A stretch of 33,390 nucleotides of DNA, taken from assembly GCA_020629935.1 (NCBI GenBank), contig JAHDCJ010000029.1, forward strand, positions 12,891 through 46,280, written 5' to 3'. This stretch comes from Saprospiraceae bacterium. Its GTDB lineage: Bacteria; Bacteroidota; Bacteroidia; Chitinophagales; Saprospiraceae. The notes beneath the pieces were generated by a model that did not search any database, had not been told where the DNA came from, and saw only the letters and a program-made list of their open reading frames with translations. This document shows positions 28,711-33,390 of the stretch, piece after piece (within the stretch, counting starts at the first letter, position 1; every line of letters begins with the position of its first letter). The position numbers and the translations under genes were made by a program.

Positions 28711-30366
28711 TTAACTTTCCCAAACTACCGCATCCTTCATCTCATACCATTTCACATAACGGCTATTATATAATTTTTCGATTGGGTTTCTTTTGATTTT
28801 CATAGTAGGCGTTAAAAGAGAATTTTCGATTGTCCATTCTTCTTTTACAACAACTACTTTCTTTAATTTCTCATGTTTCTCAAGGCTCGGATTAATTTCG
28901 GTTAAGGTTTCCGATAAGCTCATCGAAAGTTCCTCTTTACTTAATTTTTTGGCCTCTTCAGAAAGCACGACTAAGGCGATAGGTTGTGGCAGATTATTCC
29001 CCACGACACAAATTTGTTCGAGCAAACTATTCTTAGCAAATTTCATTTCTATAGGAGAAGGAGAAACATATTTTCCTTTCTCTGTTTTAAAAATATCTTT
29101 CACTCTACCTGTAATGTAAAGGTAACCGTTTTCATCAACATAACCCTCATCCCCTGTACGAAGAAATCCGTCTCTGAAAGCATTATCCGTTAATTCTGGT
29201 TCTTTATAATATTCAACCATCAAGCAATCGCTTTTCACTAGGATCTCCCCATTTTCTTCGATACGCACATCGACGTTTGGCATAGCTTGACCTGCAGAGC
29301 CAAAACGCTCTTTTCCCTTTCGATTAAAATGAGAATATGCAGTATTTTCGGTCATTCCATAAACCTCTTGTAAATTGATGCCTAATTTTTTATACCATTT
29401 CATCAAGGCAGGAGGAGTAGGTGCGGCTCCAGTAAAATAATGATTACAATCATTCAAGCCCAAGCCCGTTTTAATCTTCTTTTTGATGATACCAGAAATA
29501 ATAGGCAGGCTAAGTAACATGCTTAATTTAGGCTGTGATAATTTAGATAAAATACCCATTTGAAACTTAGTCCAAATACGTGGCACACCCAAGAATACGG
29601 TCGGTTTAGTATCTGCAAGATTTTTAGCGAAAGTATCTAAAGATTCGGCAAAGAAGATGGTTCCTCCTTCATAGATTGCCCCAATTTCGATAAGCATACG
29701 TTCGGCGATATGGGCAAGAGGTAAATAAGAAAACATTCTTGCTTCTTTTCCTCCTGCATGAATGACGGTTTGAGCCGCAGTAATGGCATAAGCCAACGCA
29801 TGGAAACGATGGACTACACCTTTGGGTTTTCCTGTGGTACCCGAAGTATAAATTATCGTCATAATTTGATCTAGATCACGATCTGGATTGCTACTTAGCG
29901 CAGGTGTAATTTTACAGATTTCTTCCCATTGGGTATATTCTTTTGGTGCATATTTTGGAAACGAAATACAAGTCACCTCCGCAGGAACGCCATCCGCCAT
30001 AGAGGCCCAATCATCTAATTTTCCTACAAAAAGAAATTTGGCTTGACTGTGAGTTAATACATAATTCAGCGTTGTTGCATTTACGTTTGGGTAAATAGGT
30101 ACGGAGACATGACCAGCCATCATAATTGCTAAATCACACATTACCCACCAAGCACAATTTTTGGAAACTAATCCAATTTTTGACCCCGCGGGTAAATTTT
30201 GATTTATTAAATATTGCGCCATTTTTCGAATTTCTTGCCCCGTCTCTTTCCAAGTAAAATCAATATTTTTACCTTCGTAAGGTTGGCGCATAAACAGGTT
30301 ATTGGCTTGTTCTTTTTCCCATTGATAAAATATGGCCAATGGGGATTTTAGGTTTGCTGTGTCCAT
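28711..30366 (-). CDS. Long-chain fatty acid--CoA ligase / AMP-binding synthetase
   Basis: TIIYTSGTTGKPKGVVHRF, YGMTENTA, TGDEGYVDENGYLYITGRVKDIFKTEKGKYVSP. Start ATG 30366 preferred over the track start 30414. Confidence 0.93.
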   Translation of the reverse strand: MDTANLKSPLAIFYQWEKEQANNLFMRQPYEGKNIDFTWKETGQEIRKMAQYLINQNLPAGSKIGLVSKNCAWWVMCDLAIMMAGHVSVPIYPNVNATTLNYVLTHSQAKFLFVGKLDDWASMADGVPAEVTCISFPKYAPKEYTQWEEICKITPALSSNPDRDLDQIMTIIYTSGTTGKPKGVVHRFHALAYAITAAQTVIHAGGKEARMFSYLPLAHIAERMLIEIGAIYEGGTIFFAESLDTFAKNLADTKPTVFLGVPRIWTKFQMGILSKLSQPKLSMLLSLPIISGIIKKKIKTGLGLNDCNHYFTGAAPTPPALMKWYKKLGINLQEVYGMTENTAYSHFNRKGKERFGSAGQAMPNVDVRIEENGEILVKSDCLMVEYYKEPELTDNAFRDGFLRTGDEGYVDENGYLYITGRVKDIFKTEKGKYVSPSPIEMKFAKNSLLEQICVVGNNLPQPIALVVLSEEAKKLSKEELSMSLSETLTEINPSLEKHEKLKKVVVVKEEWTIENSLLTPTMKIKRNPIEKLYNSRYVKWYEMKDAVVWES

Positions 30367-30474
30367 GTTAAAAGTAGTTAAAATGACAATTTGGATTAAA
30401 CTTAATGAAATCATTGGAAAGTTTAGACAAAATAAGCAGATTTGTTTATTCGATTATTCAAAAATAAAATCTAG

Positions 30475-31185
30475 ATGAAAACACTGCCTTCTATATATCT
30501 TATCTTACTTTTCTTTTTCTCTTGTAATCAAAGTAATGAAAAACAAACTAAACCCTCCGAAATGAAAAAAGAGCATACAAGCACTACGAACTCAACGAAT
30601 GAAGAAAATACCTTACCCAAAGAATTATTGATCAAACTTGGAATGGATGTAGACGAAGGCCACCCCCTAGGATTAAAAATTGGAGATCAAGCCCCTACTT
30701 TTTCTACTCAAGATCACATGGGGAATGCATTGGAATTAAATCAATTATTGAAACAAGGACCAGTGGTACTTCAGTTTTATAGAGGCGATTGGTGTCCAGT
30801 TTGTAATCGATATTTAAGTGCATTTCAGGATTCTGTCCAATTAATAAAAGATCGAGGTGCCCAAGTCATTGCCATCACACCTCAAACCAATGAATATATT
30901 AAAAAGACCATAGCCATAACAAATATTGAATATCCTGTTATAGCGGATAAAGGCTATTCGATCATGAAAAACTATAAGGTTTTATTTAAAGTGACCGAAT
31001 CATATGATGCGATGATTAAAGATAAATTACAAGCAGATATTGCTTCTTCTAATAATGATAAAACACCATATTTACCTGTACCCGCCACTTATGTTATTGG
31101 GAAAGATGGCAAAATCAAATATGTACATTTCAATCCGAAGTATCAAGATCGAGCCACTGTAAGCGATATATTAGCACATCTTTAA
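30475..31185 (+). CDS. AhpC/TSA-family (redoxin/peroxiredoxin-like) lipoprotein
   Basis: Signal MKTLPSIYLILLFFFSC, LKIGDQAPTFSTQDHMGNALELNQLLKQGPVVLQFYRGDWCPVCNRYLSAFQ. Confidence 0.9.
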   Translation: MKTLPSIYLILLFFFSCNQSNEKQTKPSEMKKEHTSTTNSTNEENTLPKELLIKLGMDVDEGHPLGLKIGDQAPTFSTQDHMGNALELNQLLKQGPVVLQFYRGDWCPVCNRYLSAFQDSVQLIKDRGAQVIAITPQTNEYIKKTIAITNIEYPVIADKGYSIMKNYKVLFKVTESYDAMIKDKLQADIASSNNDKTPYLPVPATYVIGKDGKIKYVHFNPKYQDRATVSDILAHL

Positions 31186-31393
31186 TGTTAGGATGAGATG
31201 TCACAAGCCTTTCCTGTAACCTATTAGTTTTGTTTGTTCTTCTTCCACTAATCAAACATATTAAACGTCAGTAATTTATCAATCAAATATTGCCTTTTGG
31301 TAAAGGATAAAGTACATTGGATCAAACAAAAACGCGCTCGTTGGTTTTTCAAAGCTCAGAAAAATCGAACCTAAACCAAACAAAATATTTGTT

Positions 31394-32308
31394 ATGCAGG
31401 AAAAAGCGAGTGAGCAAAACAATAATAAAGGTCAAACTAAACCTTCATTATCTGGTTTGCAGGAAGAAAACAGGATATTGAGAGATCGGAATGCATTGTT
31501 GATAGAACAACAAACTAAGCAAGCCCATGTAATAGCTCAGGCTTTAAAGGATCGTCAAAATATTGAACGAAGATTATTTGAAAATTTTAAATCTCTGATT
31601 GAAGAACGCAACACCAATCAGGAAATTCGAAATAGAACGGAAGAATTATATCATATTTTGGCATGTGATTTAAAAGCGCCTTTACGTCAATCGGCAGCTC
31701 TTTTGGATTTATTTCAGATTCGATCTGGAGTCGATTTAGATCAGCGTTCTTTAAATTATTTAAATCAAATAAAATCGCACGTACATGAAGTAAGCAATAA
31801 ACTAAATGATTTATTGTTTGTGTCTTCTATTACCAAAGTAAAAGAACGCGATGAAATTATAGATTTAAATCTTATCGTTCGTGATATTATAGCCCAAAAG
31901 AAAGAAGAACTTTCAGCCTTAGATGGTCAAATTATTTATAGTGAATTGCCTTTAATAAAGGCTTGCAAATCGCAAATCAATTTTATTTTCAAGCAATTAA
32001 TTGAAAATGCGATTAAGTTTCGAAGAAGTTTTCCTCCAGTAATTACGATTAGTTGTACTGGAAAAAATTCAAAATATATCTTTGCTATTCAAGATAATGG
32101 GATCGGTATCAACCCATCTGAAAGGGCAGGTATTTTTAGTCTATTCAAAAAGATATCTACAGGAAAAGAATATGCAGGTACTGGTGTAGGATTATTTGCT
32201 TGTCAAAAAATCATAGAATTACATAATGGGAAAATTTGGTATTCGTCTAATGAAAACGGAACGACATTCTTCTTTTCAATACCTGATTGTTTAATTCAAT
32301 TATCATAG
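31394..32308 (+). CDS. Soluble sensor histidine kinase-like protein (HisKA-like and HATPase_c) with degenerate H-box
   Basis: N-terminal coiled coil without TM; H-box region ELYHILACDLKAPLRQ; N box QLIENAIKFRR; G1 IQDNGIGI; G2 GTGVGLFACQKIIELHNGKIWY. Confidence 0.9.
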   Translation: MQEKASEQNNNKGQTKPSLSGLQEENRILRDRNALLIEQQTKQAHVIAQALKDRQNIERRLFENFKSLIEERNTNQEIRNRTEELYHILACDLKAPLRQSAALLDLFQIRSGVDLDQRSLNYLNQIKSHVHEVSNKLNDLLFVSSITKVKERDEIIDLNLIVRDIIAQKKEELSALDGQIIYSELPLIKACKSQINFIFKQLIENAIKFRRSFPPVITISCTGKNSKYIFAIQDNGIGINPSERAGIFSLFKKISTGKEYAGTGVGLFACQKIIELHNGKIWYSSNENGTTFFFSIPDCLIQLS

Positions 32309-32325
32309 GTATAAAATATTCATTC

Positions 32326-32428
32326 ACAGAGGCAAAAGCTTAATTGGATTTGTAACCCCTATAATTTAGTTTTAAAGCGCATGTAAAAGTTTCAATTTGC
32401 TAAGAAGCCCGATTAAGCATGCCTCTGT
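32326..32428. repeat. Inverted-repeat-bounded intergenic element, possible structured RNA or terminator
   Basis: Outer arms ACAGAGGCA[AAA]GCTTAAT (32326-32344) and ATTAAGC[A]TGCCTCTGT (32412-32428) pair over 9 and 7 bp, followed by TTTTTT on the plus strand. Confidence 0.6.
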
Positions 32429-32431
32429 TTT

Positions 32432-33007
32432 TTACTCTTGCATATACTTTTCGACAAGTTCACAAATGATATGACCGATCAACATATGGCACTCTTGAAT
32501 ACGAGGTGTATCTGATGAAGGAATCTTAATTATATCCTCACAAATTAGATTCATTGCTCCCCCACTCGCTCCAGTCATTCCGACTACATACAAACCTAGT
32601 GCCTTGGCTTTTTCTATTGCAGCAATAATATTTTCAGAATTTCCTGAAGTAGATAAAGCGACAAGTACATCCCCTTTTTTGCCTTTGGCTTCTACTGCAC
32701 GGGCAAAAACTTCTTTAAAACTATAATCATTGGCTACGCCAGTTAGGTAACTGGTATTTACGTGTAGGGCTTCTGCAAAAAGCGGTGGGCGGTCGAGATA
32801 GAATCGTCCAGAGAGTTCGCCAGCGAGGTGTTCGGAATCGGCGGTAGAGCCTCCGTTTCCGCAGAAGAGTATTTTGTTTCCAGCTTTTAAAGCAAGTACC
32901 ATTTTTTGGGAAATCTTTTCTATAAGAGGAATAAGTGATTCCTCTTTGAGGAGTTGGGTTTTAAGATTTATGCTTTGTGTTATGGCTTGTTTGATTCGAT
33001 CTTTCAT
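32432..33007 (-). CDS. gmhA: Phosphoheptose isomerase (D-sedoheptulose 7-phosphate isomerase), SIS domain
   Basis: FCGNGGSTADSEHLAGELSGRF, NDYSFKEVFARAVEAKGKKGDVLVALSTSGNSENIIAAIEKAK, IQECHMLIGHIICELVE. Confidence 0.95.
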   Translation of the reverse strand: MKDRIKQAITQSINLKTQLLKEESLIPLIEKISQKMVLALKAGNKILFCGNGGSTADSEHLAGELSGRFYLDRPPLFAEALHVNTSYLTGVANDYSFKEVFARAVEAKGKKGDVLVALSTSGNSENIIAAIEKAKALGLYVVGMTGASGGAMNLICEDIIKIPSSDTPRIQECHMLIGHIICELVEKYMQE

Positions 33008-33111
33008 GTTGATATGGTATGAGGGGATGAAATTACGTTAAAGTATTATTTTATTGTTCTTTTTCTTGAAAAAAAGAACCAAAATTCAAGACTTATTTTA
33101 TTTTTTAACGC

Positions 33112-33198
33112 ATTTTGATGGTTTAAAAACCTAAACAAAATAAACTCGCTTCGCTCAGACAGTATTTTGTTTTTGACGGTTTTTTAACCATCAAAATA
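33112..33198. repeat. Long imperfect palindrome, candidate dispersed intergenic repeat
   Basis: Arms ATTTTGATGGTTTAAAAACC (33112-33131) and GGTTTTTTAACCATCAAAAT (33179-33198) pair 19/20. Nested inner arms AAACAAAATA (33133-33142) and TATTTTGTTT (33163-33172) are perfect. Confidence 0.75.
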
Positions 33199-33271
33199 CT
33201 AAAATAAAAGAGGTCGGTTTTTAGCTTTCCGTTTTAGAAGGGGCTTATTTGTTGTTGGAATATTGGAGTTT

Positions 33272-33390
33272 TTGGTGCGATTGCGGGGCAATCGGGAAGT
33301 TGGGGAGGAAGAGGGAATTGGTGCGATTGCGGGGCAATCGGGAAGGTTGTGAGGAAAGAGGGAATTGGTGCGATTGTGGGGCAATCGGGA
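33272..33390. repeat. 46-47 bp tandem repeat, at least 2.5 copies, continuing past the window edge
   Basis: Units begin TTGGTGCGATTGCGGGGCAATCGGGAAG at 33272, 33318 and 33365. Each carries the stem CGATTG / CAATCG. Confidence 0.88.

Noticed and set aside
33199-33384. 61-aa minus-strand ORF (MPHNRTNSLFPHNLPDCPAIAPIP...)
   Set aside because: It is produced by translating the tandem repeat; the unit lengths (46 and 47 bp) break the reading frame between copies, arguing against coding.
33272-33390. Possible CRISPR array (regular 46-47 bp period with palindromic core)
   Set aside because: The intervening 'spacers' are similar to one another rather than unique, and no cas genes are visible. It is better described as a tandem repeat.

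Overview
This 33.4 kb AT-rich window looks like chromosome from a Bacteroidota member, probably Saprospiraceae-like. The lineage call rests on a T9SS-type C-terminal domain, SprB-like repeat, TPR-lipoprotein histidine kinase and a TAnnTTTG-like -7 box. Most of the window is recognisable core or semi-core gene content. From left to right it holds: an edge-truncated TPR histidine kinase (missing from the ORF track because it runs off the window), an aldehyde dehydrogenase, a periplasmic-binding-protein-like lipoprotein overlapping guaA, guaA, an FtsX-type permease coupled to a DUF72 protein, an M61 peptidase, a 2TM protein, sbcC/sbcD, an ankyrin protein, an outer-membrane barrel protein, an LRR lipoprotein followed by a VIT/vWA/DUF2135 lipoprotein, a secreted SRPBCC protein, a uracil-DNA glycosylase family protein coupled to a short SUKH-like ORF, a T9SS reprolysin-like protease, an acyl-CoA ligase, a redoxin lipoprotein, a second histidine kinase and gmhA. 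I found no convincing new multi-gene system such as a defence island, BGC, prophage or CRISPR array. The strongest leads are: (1) a soluble histidine kinase whose phospho-acceptor His is replaced by Cys while the ATPase motifs are kept; (2) a GC-rich, multi-hairpin intergenic element at about 28587-28690; (3) non-coding repeat structures at 32326-32428, 33112-33198 and 33272-33390, the last a 46-47 bp tandem array whose hairpin stem is conserved; and (4) a truncated SUKH-like ORF translationally coupled to a UDG-family gene.
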